Assembly: GCF_000473205.1 (NCBI RefSeq)
Contig: NZ_KI421507.1
Location: 1,965,945 to 2,029,944 of the forward strand
Length of the DNA: 64,000 nt
Origin: Pseudophaeobacter arcticus DSM 23566
Lineage (GTDB): Bacteria > Pseudomonadota > Alphaproteobacteria > Rhodobacterales > Rhodobacteraceae
Direction of reading: 5' to 3'
Shown: in pieces, positions 7,976 through 16,631 of the stretch
Position numbering within the stretch: the first letter of the stretch is position 1
How the letters are laid out: the number at the start of each line of letters is the position of its first letter
The notes under the pieces: model-generated
The model's input: only the letters and a program-made list of their open reading frames with translations
What the model was told of the DNA's origin: nothing
Database searches by the model: none
Program-made: the position numbers and the translations under genes

Positions 7976-9199
7976 TTACAACACCTGATCAAGTGCAGTG
8001 ATCAATTTATCCACTTCGGAACGGCTGGTGTAATGGGTGAAACTCAACCGCAAGACCCCCTCTTGGGGATCAACGCCCATCGCAGAGAGCGCACGCACAG
8101 CATAAAAATCACCGCCTCCCGCCATGATCCCCTGCTCCGCCAGCTGTGCCGCGACCGCCAGCGCCGGGCGGTTCAGTGCCAGCGCCACGGTTGGCGCTCG
8201 CTTAGCGGCCTCGCTGGGGCCCAGCAGGCGCAGATCATTGCGATCCTTTACCGCATCCAGCAGCGGCTGAAGCAGCGCAATCTCATGCCCGCGCATCAGA
8301 TCATGCACAAAAGATGCCCGCGCCGCTGCCCCATCGGCGGGACCACCATGATGATCACAGAGGGCATCAAAATAGTCTGCCATACCGGCGCTGGCAGCAA
8401 CCTGCGCATGATCCGGCCCCGCCGGGGTAAAGCGTTTGTACAGGCAATCACCGTTGAAAAAATGCCCCTGATTGGGAAGCAGCGCGCCGAGCTCACGCCG
8501 CATCACCATCACCCCCTGATGGGGGCCGTAGGTTTTATAGGCGGAAAACAGATAGATATCGGGGCCAAGATCGCCAACATTGGGCAATCCATGGGGCGCA
8601 TACGAGACCCCATCGACGCAGACAAAGGCCCCTGCCGCATGCGAGAGCGCGGTAATCTCGGTCACCGGGTTGATCTCACCCACAACATTGGAACACTGCG
8701 GAAAACACACCAAACGAACCTTTTCGTCCAGCAGGGTCTCCAGTTTTGCAGGGTCAAGATGCCCGGTCTGCGGATCAATTTTCCATTCGCGGATCTCGAT
8801 CCCCTCATCGGCCAAACGCCGCCAGGGGCCGGTATTGGCCTCATGATCCTGATTGGTCACAATAATGGCTTCGCCCGGCTGCAAAAGCTGCCGAAAGGCC
8901 TGCGCCAAAACATAGGTGTTTTGCGTTGTGGAGGGGCCAAAGCTCACCTCGTCGGTCTCAACCCCCATCAGCGCAGCCAACCGCTGGCGGGCCTCGTCCA
9001 TTTCAGCCCCTGCCAGCCGCGACGCCTCGTAGGGGCCATAGGGCTGAACTATGCGCTGCGTATAGTACCGCGTCAGCCGGTCGATCACCTGGGTACAGGT
9101 ATAAGAGCCGCCCGCATTTTCAAAAAACGCCTGTCCCTGCAGGCTTGGTTCCTGAAAGGCAGGAAACTGCCCGCGTACAAAATCAATATCCAGCGTCAT
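7976..9199 (-). CDS. Class V aminotransferase, cysteine desulfurase-like
   Basis: The 407-residue protein is a fold-type I PLP enzyme. The PLP lysine is in SAYKTYGPHQG (Lys222), the pyridine-N aspartate in CVDGVSYAPH (Asp196), and the phosphate loop near FGPSTTQNTYVLAQ. It resembles the cysteine desulfurase-like VC1184 family, whose substrate is not settled; the catalytic Cys loop of true IscS/SufS cannot be confirmed by eye. GGGGA lies 6 bases before the ATG at 9199, favouring it over the ATG at 9205. It lies 97 bp upstream of trgA on the same strand, so co-transcription with the tellurite/cysteine operon is possible. Confidence 0.8.
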   Translation of the reverse strand: MTLDIDFVRGQFPAFQEPSLQGQAFFENAGGSYTCTQVIDRLTRYYTQRIVQPYGPYEASRLAGAEMDEARQRLAALMGVETDEVSFGPSTTQNTYVLAQAFRQLLQPGEAIIVTNQDHEANTGPWRRLADEGIEIREWKIDPQTGHLDPAKLETLLDEKVRLVCFPQCSNVVGEINPVTEITALSHAAGAFVCVDGVSYAPHGLPNVGDLGPDIYLFSAYKTYGPHQGVMVMRRELGALLPNQGHFFNGDCLYKRFTPAGPDHAQVAASAGMADYFDALCDHHGGPADGAAARASFVHDLMRGHEIALLQPLLDAVKDRNDLRLLGPSEAAKRAPTVALALNRPALAVAAQLAEQGIMAGGGDFYAVRALSAMGVDPQEGVLRLSFTHYTSRSEVDKLITALDQVL

Positions 9200-9505
9200 G
9201 CTCATTCCCCAATTCCGCTCCCCGGCCCCGTCGCCAATGTTGTTAACAGCAATGGATGCCGACCCAATGGCAAGAGGTCAAGGCTGGAGGGAAAGACAAA
9301 GGATCAGGACAGGCGATTGGTGTTCCAAACAACACCCGAAACCCATGTTAGCTAGGTCGCAGTCATTCGTCACCAGATCGCCGACGCCCCCCAACTGCAG
9401 CAGGGGGCGCCGTTTAATCTATCCTCAGCAGCTGCGCGCCAGACTGCCCAAAGGGCTGCCCAACAGACAGGGCAACTGGCAGGGCAACTGGCGGCTAAAC
9501 TGGGA
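9200..9505. repeat. Intergenic with a short tandem repeat and hairpin
   Basis: No gene is seen. A 12-bp unit (CAGGGCAACTGG) is repeated exactly at 9468-9479 and 9480-9491, with a degenerate third copy after it. At 9385-9409 CGCCCCC pairs with GGGGGCG around an 11-base loop; it has no T run on either side, so it is only a weak candidate terminator for acuI. Confidence 0.5.
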
Positions 9506-10501
9506 TCAGGCGTTCACATCAACCACGACCCGGCCCTGTACCTGGCCCTTCAGAATATCCGCACCCAACTGCGACAAATCCGAAAGCACAGCTGGCTTGA
9601 TCATCGCCTCCAGCTTCTCCATCGGCAGATCTGTCGCCAGCCGCTCCCAGGCCCGCAGCCGATTGTCATAGGGTTGCATCACGGAATCGATGCCCAGCAG
9701 GTTCACCCCCCGCAACAGGAACGGGATCACAGTTGCCGGCAGGCCAGCACCACCCGCCAGTCCAACAGCCGCAACCGAAGCGCCATATTTCATCTGGCCC
9801 AGCACCCGCGCCAGCATCTCACCGCCAACCGCATCAACACAGCCCGCCCAGGTCTCGCTCTCCAGCGGGCGCTTGACCGTTTCGTTCAGCGCATCACGTG
9901 CCACAATCTGCGTCGCCCCCAAGCTGCGCAAATATTCCTCGGTTTCGGGGCGTCCGGTGACAGCCGCGACCTCATAGCCAAGATTGGCCAGAATAGCTGT
10001 TGCCACCGAGCCAACGCCCCCTGCGGCACCGGTCACCAGAACCGGCCCCTGCCCGGGTTTCATGCCGTGATCCTCCAGCGCCATCACCGCCAGCATGGCC
10101 GTAAAACCAGCGGTGCCAACGGCCATTGCCTGACGCGTATCAAGCCCCGCAGGCAGCGGCACCAGCCAATCCGCCTTGACCCGGGCCTTTTGCGTGTAGC
10201 CGCCCCAATAGGCCTCGCCCACGCGCCAGCCGGTCAAAACCACCTTGTCACCGGGCTTGTAGCGATCATCCTCGCTGGCCTCGACGGTGCCGGCAAAATC
10301 GATACCCGGAATATGGGGATAGTTTCGCACCAGCCCGCCACCCTTGGGGCTCAGGCAGAGCCCGTCCTTGTAATTCACCGTGGAATAGTCAACCGCAACC
10401 GTGACATTTCCCTCTGGCAGCCGATCAAGATCGATCTGCTCTACCGCGGCAGTCGCCAATCCGCTGTCTTCATCCTTGTTCACAATCAGTGCATTGAACA
10501 T
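9506..10501 (-). CDS. acuI: Acryloyl-CoA reductase (NADPH), AcuI type
   Basis: The 331-residue member of the MDR (quinone oxidoreductase-like) superfamily reduces toxic acryloyl-CoA to propionyl-CoA with NADPH. The substrate-side motif NYKD (43-46) and the nucleotide-binding TGAAGGVGS (157-165) are present, and no catalytic zinc site is visible, as expected for AcuI/YhdH. Length matches AcuI of Ruegeria pomeroyi. GGGAG precedes the ATG at 10501 by 7 bases. It starts 30 bp after dmdA on the same strand, so the two form an operon that joins DMSP demethylation with removal of acrylate-derived CoA ester. Confidence 0.93.
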   Translation of the reverse strand: MFNALIVNKDEDSGLATAAVEQIDLDRLPEGNVTVAVDYSTVNYKDGLCLSPKGGGLVRNYPHIPGIDFAGTVEASEDDRYKPGDKVVLTGWRVGEAYWGGYTQKARVKADWLVPLPAGLDTRQAMAVGTAGFTAMLAVMALEDHGMKPGQGPVLVTGAAGGVGSVATAILANLGYEVAAVTGRPETEEYLRSLGATQIVARDALNETVKRPLESETWAGCVDAVGGEMLARVLGQMKYGASVAAVGLAGGAGLPATVIPFLLRGVNLLGIDSVMQPYDNRLRAWERLATDLPMEKLEAMIKPAVLSDLSQLGADILKGQVQGRVVVDVNA

Positions 10502-10531
10502 TTGCTTTCTCCCGTTGTCTCAATAAGACCA

Positions 10532-11635
10532 TCAAATCCAGAATTTTTCACGCACGGTCGCCGCACGCAGGCCGTCAGGCGTTTCGACTTCCAGTTTGGT
10601 TCCCGCATCCCAATGGGTCATCCGCACCAGTCCAATTGCAACATTGGTCCGGAAATCCGGTGACCAGGCCGCCGAAGACACCCGCCCCACCCGTTTTCCA
10701 GCCGCGTAAAGTGGCCAGAACTCTGTGCAGGCGGGAACCGGGTCGCCGGCAATAGAAATGGCGCGGATCTGTTGAACCGGCCCTTCTTTTGCAACCCGCA
10801 ACAGGGCATCGCGCCCGATGCAACCAATTGCGGTATGGGTGTCGCAGAACCGACCAAGTCCACATTCATGTGGCGTATTGTCATCGGTCATGTCATTGCC
10901 ATAGCTTAACAATCCGCCCTCGATACGCTCGATCAAATTGGGACAGCCTGCCCGCACATTCAGGTCCTGGCCTGCGTCAAACAGCTTGTTCCACAGCGGC
11001 ATGCCGATTTCTGCATCCTGGACATAGATCTCAAACCCGCCCTGTTTGGAATAGCCCGAACGGGCAATCACCAAATCGCGGCCCTGAAACTGGAAAGTCC
11101 CAAATCTGAAGAACCGGATAGATCGAATGGTGTTGCCAAAAACCCGCTCCAATAGCTCCTCGGCTTTGGGCCCCTGCACCGCCAGCGGTGAGACATCCGG
11201 CTCATCCACCAGCACATCCAGGCGCCAGCCGTTGGCAATGCCCTTGACCCAATACAGCAGATCGCTGTCCGCAATTGAAATCCACCAGCGGTCTTCTGCC
11301 AGCTTTACCGCAACCGGATCATTCAGCATACCGCCGGTTTCATCAACAATCGGCACATAAAAGCACTGTCCCGGCAGCATGCCTCGCAGATCACGCGGCG
11401 TCAGCATCTGCATCAAACGCCCAGCGTCCGGCCCCCGCAACTCCACCTGGCGCTCACAGGACACATCCCAGATTTGAACATGCTTTTTAAGGTGATGATA
11501 ATCAGCCTCAACACTCTCAAACACCGTCGGCAACAACATATGATTGTAGACGGTATAGGCCTTAACATTGGCAGCCTCGACCCCTTCGGAAAAAGGGGTT
11601 CTACGCAAACGCCGCGACGGTGAAATTAGTGCCAT
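10532..11635 (-). CDS. dmdA: Dimethylsulfoniopropionate demethylase
   Basis: The 367-residue GcvT-like folate enzyme transfers a methyl group from DMSP to tetrahydrofolate, giving methylmercaptopropionate. The N-terminus (RRTPFSEGVEAANVKAYTVYNHMLLP), the WDVSCERQVELRGPDA segment and the long central region agree with marine DmdA rather than with glycine cleavage T protein. The DmdA call rests on overall resemblance together with the acuI neighbour and divergent GntR regulator, the arrangement known from Ruegeria pomeroyi. GGAGG sits before the ATG. A 40-codon frame with its own strong ribosome site lies in its leader. The alternative would be another DMGDH/GcvT-like demethylase, which is much less likely here. 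Confidence 0.92.
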   Translation of the reverse strand: MALISPSRRLRRTPFSEGVEAANVKAYTVYNHMLLPTVFESVEADYHHLKKHVQIWDVSCERQVELRGPDAGRLMQMLTPRDLRGMLPGQCFYVPIVDETGGMLNDPVAVKLAEDRWWISIADSDLLYWVKGIANGWRLDVLVDEPDVSPLAVQGPKAEELLERVFGNTIRSIRFFRFGTFQFQGRDLVIARSGYSKQGGFEIYVQDAEIGMPLWNKLFDAGQDLNVRAGCPNLIERIEGGLLSYGNDMTDDNTPHECGLGRFCDTHTAIGCIGRDALLRVAKEGPVQQIRAISIAGDPVPACTEFWPLYAAGKRVGRVSSAAWSPDFRTNVAIGLVRMTHWDAGTKLEVETPDGLRAATVREKFWI

Positions 11636-11704
11636 TGTTCATCCTCCTGGCAACGGGGAACTCAATAATTCGGACCAGATCGAGGTCTTTCCGGATCTGG
11701 TAGT

Positions 11705-11827
11705 TTAGCGTGGAGACCGCCCAATTGGCTTGTTGGGTCTGGGGGGGAAGCTGACAGAGGCGAAGCGCACAGACCTGCAAATTACCGCAGCTCTCCGGCT
11801 ATTCCTCCAAACCGCAATGGCTTCCAT
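11705..11827 (-). CDS. Possible small leader ORF upstream of dmdA
   Basis: A 40-codon frame begins with ATG at 11827, preceded by GGAGGA at near-ideal spacing, and ends 69 bp before the dmdA start. The product is basic (MEAIAVWRNSRRAAVICRS at its start) with no known domain. It may be a leader peptide coupled to dmdA translation, or chance. Confidence 0.3.
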   Translation of the reverse strand: MEAIAVWRNSRRAAVICRSVRFASVSFPPRPNKPIGRSPR

Positions 11828-11869
11828 TGTTTCCTCCAGAACGACCTGAAACCGACTCACCGCTTGCAA

Positions 11870-11898
11870 TTTAAATGTCAGACTTTTAAATGTCAGAC
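11870..11898. promoter_or_regulatory. Tandem 14-bp repeats, probable DmdR operators
   Basis: TTTAAATGTCAGAC occurs exactly at 11870-11883 and again at 11885-11898, separated by one base. Each copy contains GTCAGAC, which fits the GTnnnAC core of operators bound by FadR/FCD-type GntR regulators. The pair lies 36 bp before the dmdR start and about 235 bp before dmdA, in the divergent promoter region, as expected for autoregulation and control of dmdA-acuI. Confidence 0.65.
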
Positions 11899-11934
11899 AA
11901 ATAAAAAATGCAGCCCCCAAAGCGAGGACCTGAC

Positions 11935-12666
11935 ATGAAGATTGATCCAAACAGTTCAGCAGATCTTTCAGTGCAGATTGCCCAGGCTATAAAAGACGCC
12001 ATTATCAGCGGTCAGCTAATTGTTGATCAGCGTCTGCCTTCAGAGTCCGAACTGGCTGATCAATTGCACGTGTCGCGCCCCACCGTCCGCGAAGCCTTGA
12101 AGCGACTGGCGGCGCAGTCCCTGATCCGAACCCAACGGGGCGCCACTGGCGGTGCCTTCATCAACCGCCTCAGTTTCGAAGACGCCCATGCGCAGCAAGT
12201 GACCACGTCAACCCTGCTGCTGAGCATGAACGAGGTGAGCTTTGAGACCGCCTGCGAAGCCCGCTACGCGCTGGAACGCGCCTGCGCGCCACTATCCGCC
12301 AGCCGCCGCAGCGCCGATCATCTGGCCACAATGCGGGCCGAAATCTTCCGCCAAGGCCAACCCGGCCTGTCAGATGAGGCCTTCTGCGCCTCTGACGTCG
12401 CCTTTCACCGCGCTTTGGTTGACGGGGCCGCCAACCCGGTGCTTTCTTATCAACTGGCCGGCGCAGTAGAGGCCATGCAGCCGCTGATGAATATCATCAC
12501 CTTCACCGCACGGGACCGCGCCCGTATCGTCGCGCTGCACTGCCAGATTGCCGATGCCATCGACCAGGGAAATGGCGCAGCGGCCTCCGACGGTTTGACA
12601 AGACTTGAAACCGAAACGCTGCAACTGGCGCAAAAAGTCTTCGAATCCCGCGCCGCCAAACCCTGA
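11935..12666 (+). CDS. dmdR: GntR/FadR-family regulator of DMSP genes
   Basis: The 243-residue regulator has an N-terminal winged helix (about 8-75: IAQAIKDAIISGQL, LPSESELADQLHVSRPTVREALKRL) and a C-terminal all-helical FCD domain with metal/ligand-type residues (RYALERACAPL, CASDVAFHRAL, LHCQIADAI). The ATG at 11935 follows GAGGA by 6 bases; the ATG at 11908 has no ribosome site. It is divergent from dmdA-acuI, the position held by the GntR regulator in Ruegeria. It probably represses these genes and responds to acryloyl-CoA or a similar metabolite, but the ligand is inferred. Confidence 0.85.
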   Translation: MKIDPNSSADLSVQIAQAIKDAIISGQLIVDQRLPSESELADQLHVSRPTVREALKRLAAQSLIRTQRGATGGAFINRLSFEDAHAQQVTTSTLLLSMNEVSFETACEARYALERACAPLSASRRSADHLATMRAEIFRQGQPGLSDEAFCASDVAFHRALVDGAANPVLSYQLAGAVEAMQPLMNIITFTARDRARIVALHCQIADAIDQGNGAAASDGLTRLETETLQLAQKVFESRAAKP

Positions 12667-12749
12667 CGCCCTATCCCTACCGACCCTCCCCCCTGTCTCT
12701 GCCCTGTCTCTGCCCTGTTCCAATACAGCCAGGGCGCCTTTATTCTACC

Positions 12750-12890
12750 CATGTTTCATTTGGCCATAAATATCCCGGGGGAGCCGGTGCCCGGCACCGG
12801 CGGGGGCTGGCCCCCGCCACATACCCACCATCGACTTGCCCACCCTCAACTTGCCCACCTTCAACAGTCCCACCAACAAAATGAAACATG
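12750..12890. repeat. Inverted 12-bp element and GC hairpins upstream of ssrA
   Basis: CATGTTTCATTT at 12750-12761 is repeated inverted at 12879-12890, and a near copy (CATGCTTCATTT) lies at 13032-13043 in the spacer between the two tmRNA pieces. Between the first two copies come AAATATCCCGGGGG, a Rhodobacterales-type intergenic motif, and two GC hairpins: GCCGGTG/CACCGGC (12783-12801) and a 9-bp stem GGCGGGGGC/GCCCCCGCC (12799-12818). The hairpins could end dmdR transcription, but no T run follows. Confidence 0.55.
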
Positions 12891-12944
12891 CTGACAAAAA
12901 AGGGCGGTTCCCCACTTCAAATCCGTGCCGCAATAGCCTATGTT

Positions 12945-13268
12945 TACCCTGTTCCCTCGGGAACTATGAACATAAATGCGCTCGTAATACACGGATCGGA
13001 CCCGGGGGCGGTACCCGGCGACTCCACCAAACATGCTTCATTTGGGCATCATGGGGTCGAAATAGGATCGACGGACGTCTAAAGGGGTTAGCTTTGTTTC
13101 GGCTGTCTGCCACCGTTATCGGCGAAAACTGTACAATTGCAAATGACAATCGTGCTCCGGTAGCCCTGGCTGCGTAAGCAGTTCGGAAAACCGAAACTTA
13201 AGTCCTTTCGCCTAGCAGCGATTGGCGGGGTTCGCAGGTACCTGGCAACAGAAACCTGCACTTCCCCC
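12945..13268 (+). ncRNA. ssrA: tmRNA, circularly permuted two-piece form
   Basis: The acceptor piece comes first and ends with CGACTCCACCA at 13029; its T stem is CCGGG/CCCGG. After a 23-nt spacer the coding piece starts at 13053 with GGGGTCGAAATAGGATCGAC. GGGGTCG pairs with CGACTCC to rebuild the tRNA-like acceptor stem. The tag frame at 13139-13177 encodes ANDNRAPVALAA and a TAA stop. The 3' part has helices GTTCGG/CCGAAA and GCAGGT/ACCTGC (13234-13259). This permuted order is typical of alphaproteobacteria. tmRNA frees stalled ribosomes and marks the product for ClpXP. The outer ends are estimates. Confidence 0.93.
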
Positions 13269-13707
13269 CTCTGCCGCTCTGCCGCGCTTTTTGTCTGCGA
13301 CCTTATTGTCGACAGGAAACTCTCGTTTGCGCGCCTCTCTGTCGGCGGATTTCCGTCTTTGCGGGGGCTATCCATCCCCCATTGGCCGATAGCGCCACGC
13401 CGCCGCGCTTCCGCCCAGGCACAGTGGACCGCCCCAGGGCCCCTGCTTGACAAATCACTGCCTTGATCGCATCACTGGCCGCAGAAGAACGCGGCGAACG
13501 CCCTCTGGCGCCAGCCAGTAGCCTGCCAAAGCCCCCCTGCTTGCGAGAAGACAGCTCTATGGCTCCCCCAAACCCCCTGCCCTGGTTTTGGATTTCACCG
13601 GCGCTCAGCGTTCCAACCAGGCATCGCACGCGCGATATCCCCATGGAATTTGCGCTCAGCGGCCTGGCCGGGGGTGCGCCACAGGATTTGCCAAGGGACA
13701 AAATGAC
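13269..13707. other. Intergenic, ssrA to chrA
   Basis: No gene, repeat or RNA is recognised in these 440 bases. A long minus-strand open frame runs through it into the antisense of chrA, but it has no family similarity and is treated as a shadow. Confidence 0.4.
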
Positions 13708-15024
13708 ATGACAACAGTGTCCTGGCGCGACATGTGGCGGGTCTTTGGCAAGATCGGCCTGATGAGTTTTGGTGGCCCCGCCGCGCAAATTGCGGTGATG
13801 CACCGCGAGCTGGTGGAAGAGCGGCCCTGGCTGGACGAGGAGAGCTTTCTGCGCGGCCTGTCCTTTTGCATGTTGCTGCCCGGACCCGAAGCCATGCAGC
13901 TGTGCACCTACACTGGCTGGCGCCTGCGTGGCTTCGCTGGCGGGCTGCTGGCGGGCCTGCTCTTCGTGCAGCCCGGCGCTCTGGTGATTGCAGCGCTGGT
14001 CTGGCTTTACACCGTCTTTGGCGCACTGCCCGCGGTGCAGGCGGCCTTCCTCGGCATCAAGGCCGCAGTGGTGGTCATTGTGGTGCAGGCACTCTGGAAG
14101 TTGAGCCACAAGGCCTTGAAACGCCGACAAGACTGGTGGCTGGCCGGGTTTGGGTTTGTTGCCCTTTTTGCCTTTGACCTGCCCTTTCCACTGGTGATCC
14201 TGGGGGCCGGTCTCTTTGGCATGGTAACCCTGCCTGGTTCATCTCAGGCCCGCTCACCCGCAGCAATCTGCGAGCCGACCACCAAAACCCGGGCCACGAT
14301 TGCGACCGCGCCGCAGCTGCAGCTCCGACACACCCTGCGCACCAGTGTCATCTGGGGTGGCTTGTGGCTGCTGCCACTGGTGCTTCTCAGCCTCGCAGGA
14401 GCTGATTTTCTGGCCAGTATCGGCTGGTTCTTTGCAAAATTGGCGGTGGTGACCTTTGGGGGCGCCTATGCGGTGCTGGCCTATATGAGCCAGGCCGTTG
14501 TGCAGCAACACCAATGGATTACCGCCGGAGAGATGATCGACGCGCTTGGCCTGGCCGAGACCACCCCCGGTCCCCTCATCCTGGTGACCCAATTTGTCGC
14601 CATGCTAGCGGGGCTGAAACAGGGTGGTTTTGCGCTGTACCTGGCAGCCGGAGCAACGGCGCTTTGGGCCACTTTCATGCCCTGTTTCCTTTGGATCTTT
14701 GCCGCCGCCCCCTATGTGGAGCGCCTCGCCGCCCAGCCGCGCCTGTCCGCAGCGCTCAAGGCGATCACCGCCACGGTTACCGGCGTGATCTTCAACCTGA
14801 TGGTCTGGTTCACCCTGCATGTGCTGTTTCAAGAGGTGTCTCATCTGCAAGGCGGGCTGCTGACAATGCCCTGGCCCAATCTGGACAGTCTGGACATTTC
14901 CGCCTTGCTGCTGACCCTGTTGGCGCCGCTGGTCGCCTATGGACTGCGGGGGCGCCTGTTCTGGCTATTGGCGCTCATGGCCCTGGCCGGTCTGATGATA
15001 CAACCCCTGCTGACCCTGACATAG
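13708..15024 (+). CDS. chrA: Chromate transporter, two-domain ChrA
   Basis: The 438-residue membrane protein has two homologous CHR domains (about 10-180 and 210-430). Both halves carry the family signature around FGKIGLMSFGGPAAQIAVMH and FAKLAVVTFGGAYAVLAYM, and paired GPEAMQL/TPGPLIL motifs. About ten to twelve membrane segments are visible. ChrA exports chromate in exchange or by proton-motive force. AAGGGA stands 9 bases before the ATG at 13708; a longer frame from 13588 has no ribosome site. It has no obvious operon partner. Confidence 0.92.
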   Translation: MTTVSWRDMWRVFGKIGLMSFGGPAAQIAVMHRELVEERPWLDEESFLRGLSFCMLLPGPEAMQLCTYTGWRLRGFAGGLLAGLLFVQPGALVIAALVWLYTVFGALPAVQAAFLGIKAAVVVIVVQALWKLSHKALKRRQDWWLAGFGFVALFAFDLPFPLVILGAGLFGMVTLPGSSQARSPAAICEPTTKTRATIATAPQLQLRHTLRTSVIWGGLWLLPLVLLSLAGADFLASIGWFFAKLAVVTFGGAYAVLAYMSQAVVQQHQWITAGEMIDALGLAETTPGPLILVTQFVAMLAGLKQGGFALYLAAGATALWATFMPCFLWIFAAAPYVERLAAQPRLSAALKAITATVTGVIFNLMVWFTLHVLFQEVSHLQGGLLTMPWPNLDSLDISALLLTLLAPLVAYGLRGRLFWLLALMALAGLMIQPLLTLT

Positions 15025-15160
15025 CCAGGGATGCCCTGCCGATGGCAAGGCGGCTGCACCGGCTAGAGTCCCAAATTAATGACAAAAACTCGTTGAGCGC
15101 CTCTTTAGTTTCTGGCAGAATCCCCTATGCTGGTGCAGCAATTTAACAGGGGTGTCATTC

Positions 15161-15634
15161 ATGTCCCGCGAAATCGACTACGGCAATCTGATGCACTCCG
15201 CCATGCGCGGCCTCATTCGCACTGTCCTGCAGGATGTTGCGGACAAGGGTCTGCCGGGAAATCATCACTTTTTCATCACCTTTGATACCAACCATCCGGA
15301 TGCGCAATTGGCAGACTGGCTGCGGGATCGCTACCCCGGTGCCATGACTGTCGTAATGCAGCACTGGTATGACAATCTCGACGTCGGAGAGGATGGCTTT
15401 GGCATCACCTTGAACTTTGGTGATGCGCCAGAACCGCTGTATATTCCCTATGATGCGATCGAGACCTTCGTGGATCCCTCGGTGGAATTTGGGCTTCGGT
15501 TTGAATCAGCCGAAGACGACGACGATGAAGATCCCACCGATGATGATCATGACAACGACCCCCACGACGACGACGAAACACCACGTGCCTCTGACGGGGA
15601 TGTTGTTTCTCTGGACAGCTTCCGCAAGCACTAA
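15161..15634 (+). CDS. sspB: SspB-like ClpXP adaptor
   Basis: The 157-residue protein has an alphaproteobacterial SspB fold: an N-terminal helix (IDYGNLMHSAMRGLIRTVLQDV), the beta sandwich (HHFFITFDTNHPDAQL, YPGAMTVVMQHWYDNL, FGITLNFGDAPEPLYIPYDAI), then a long Asp-rich linker (about 115-145) and a short C-terminal ClpX-binding tail (VVSLDSFRKH). SspB captures ssrA-tagged proteins and delivers them to ClpXP. The ATG at 15161 is preferred over a GTG at 15152 because AGGGG lies 8 bases before it. The tmRNA gene is 2 kb upstream on the same strand. Confidence 0.9.
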   Translation: MSREIDYGNLMHSAMRGLIRTVLQDVADKGLPGNHHFFITFDTNHPDAQLADWLRDRYPGAMTVVMQHWYDNLDVGEDGFGITLNFGDAPEPLYIPYDAIETFVDPSVEFGLRFESAEDDDDEDPTDDDHDNDPHDDDETPRASDGDVVSLDSFRKH

Positions 15635-16013
15635 TGCTTTCCCCGTGCCCACCGCTCTGGTGGTGCAGCGGAGCCAGAGCGTGCCGCGGGAGCTAGATGG
15701 TGTCGCGGGACGGTATTGGTCCAGACAGGCAAGGTCGCGCCCCCTGACAGCACCAAACATGTGATCCCGAGTGTTTAACCTTGCGAGACTTTGACTTTGC
15801 GAGGCTTTGACCATGAAGGGGTGACCGCGAAAGTTTGAGCTGGCGCAAGACAAGCCGTGGACCTGTCTGCCGACTACGCCCTGCGAAAGCGGGTCAAGTC
15901 AAAATCAAACTCTAACAATCTGTTTTAAAAAGACTTAATAACCTTGCCGCAGCATTCACGCGACAAAGATCCCGCATGCAAACGCCTTGCTATCTATCAA
16001 CCGCTGGTGGGCC
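15635..16013. other. Intergenic between convergent sspB and a secreted protein gene
   Basis: No gene is recognised in these 379 bases. The part at about 15895-15950 is AT-rich (TTTTAAAAAGACTTAATA) and looks like untranslated sequence. Confidence 0.4.
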
Positions 16014-16631
16014 TCACTGACGAAGAAGCTCAGTCTCTATCCGGCGAATAGGCTGGCCATTTCGATGCGTGTTAAAGACCAAAGACAGCCCATTTTCCGT
16101 CAGGCGGCGATCATATTGCTGCATTTCATAATCGCCATTGTGATGGATAAACATCGAAAACACCGTCAGCGTATCCCCGGTTAGCCGCGCCCAGACATAG
16201 GGCTGCCCCTTCATCGGGTCCTTCTGCACCTCATGCCCAAAGACATTGCGCTGCATGGCCGCTGCGTAAATCCCGCTGCGGTCGCTGGGAATAAATTCAA
16301 CCGCGTAAGACTTCTCGCTGCGCCGCCCATCCTCTTTTTCGGTGACTGTACTCCACTGAACCTGGAAGCCTTTGTAGGTCTCGGCAATCACAATGCTCAA
16401 ATCGCGCTGATCCTTTGTGCCGTCGCTCATCAGCACTTCGGCCGATCCGCTATAGCGGCCGACAAAATCGCCAATATCATGCGCAGAGGCCCGCGCCACA
16501 TGACCAAAAACCAGAACAAAGGTCAAAACCAGCAAGGGAAGACTTGCAGGCAAGGTCCCCAGCCCAAGTGGACCTGCCCCTGTGGCACCCCGTGCAGTGG
16601 CTCGAGGGAAGGATTCGACCAATTGCGTCAC
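16014..16631 (-). CDS. Secreted protein of unknown function
   Basis: The 205-residue product has an N-terminal hydrophobic segment (LPLLVLTFVLVFGHVARASA) that looks like a Sec signal peptide with cleavage near ASA. The mature part (about 165 residues) is predicted beta-rich (VGRYSGSAEVLMSDG, SIVIAETYKGFQVQW, KSYAVEFIPSD, TLTVFSMFIHHNGDYEMQQYDRRL) and may be a periplasmic lipocalin-like or similar barrel. GTG at 16631 follows GGAG at about 8 bases; a TTG at 16655 is the alternative. The family was not recognised. It stands alone, divergent from fumC. Confidence 0.65.
   Translation of the reverse strand: MTQLVESFPRATARGATGAGPLGLGTLPASLPLLVLTFVLVFGHVARASAHDIGDFVGRYSGSAEVLMSDGTKDQRDLSIVIAETYKGFQVQWSTVTEKEDGRRSEKSYAVEFIPSDRSGIYAAAMQRNVFGHEVQKDPMKGQPYVWARLTGDTLTVFSMFIHHNGDYEMQQYDRRLTENGLSLVFNTHRNGQPIRRIETELLRQ

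Noticed and set aside
10532..11635. Glycine cleavage T protein (gcvT) as identity for dmdA
   Set aside because: No gcvH or gcvP nearby; acuI and a divergent GntR gene plus the N-terminal sequence fit DmdA.
13303..14130. 275-codon minus-strand frame over the ssrA-chrA interval and chrA
   Set aside because: Low-complexity Gln/His-rich text, overlaps tightly conserved chrA on the other strand.
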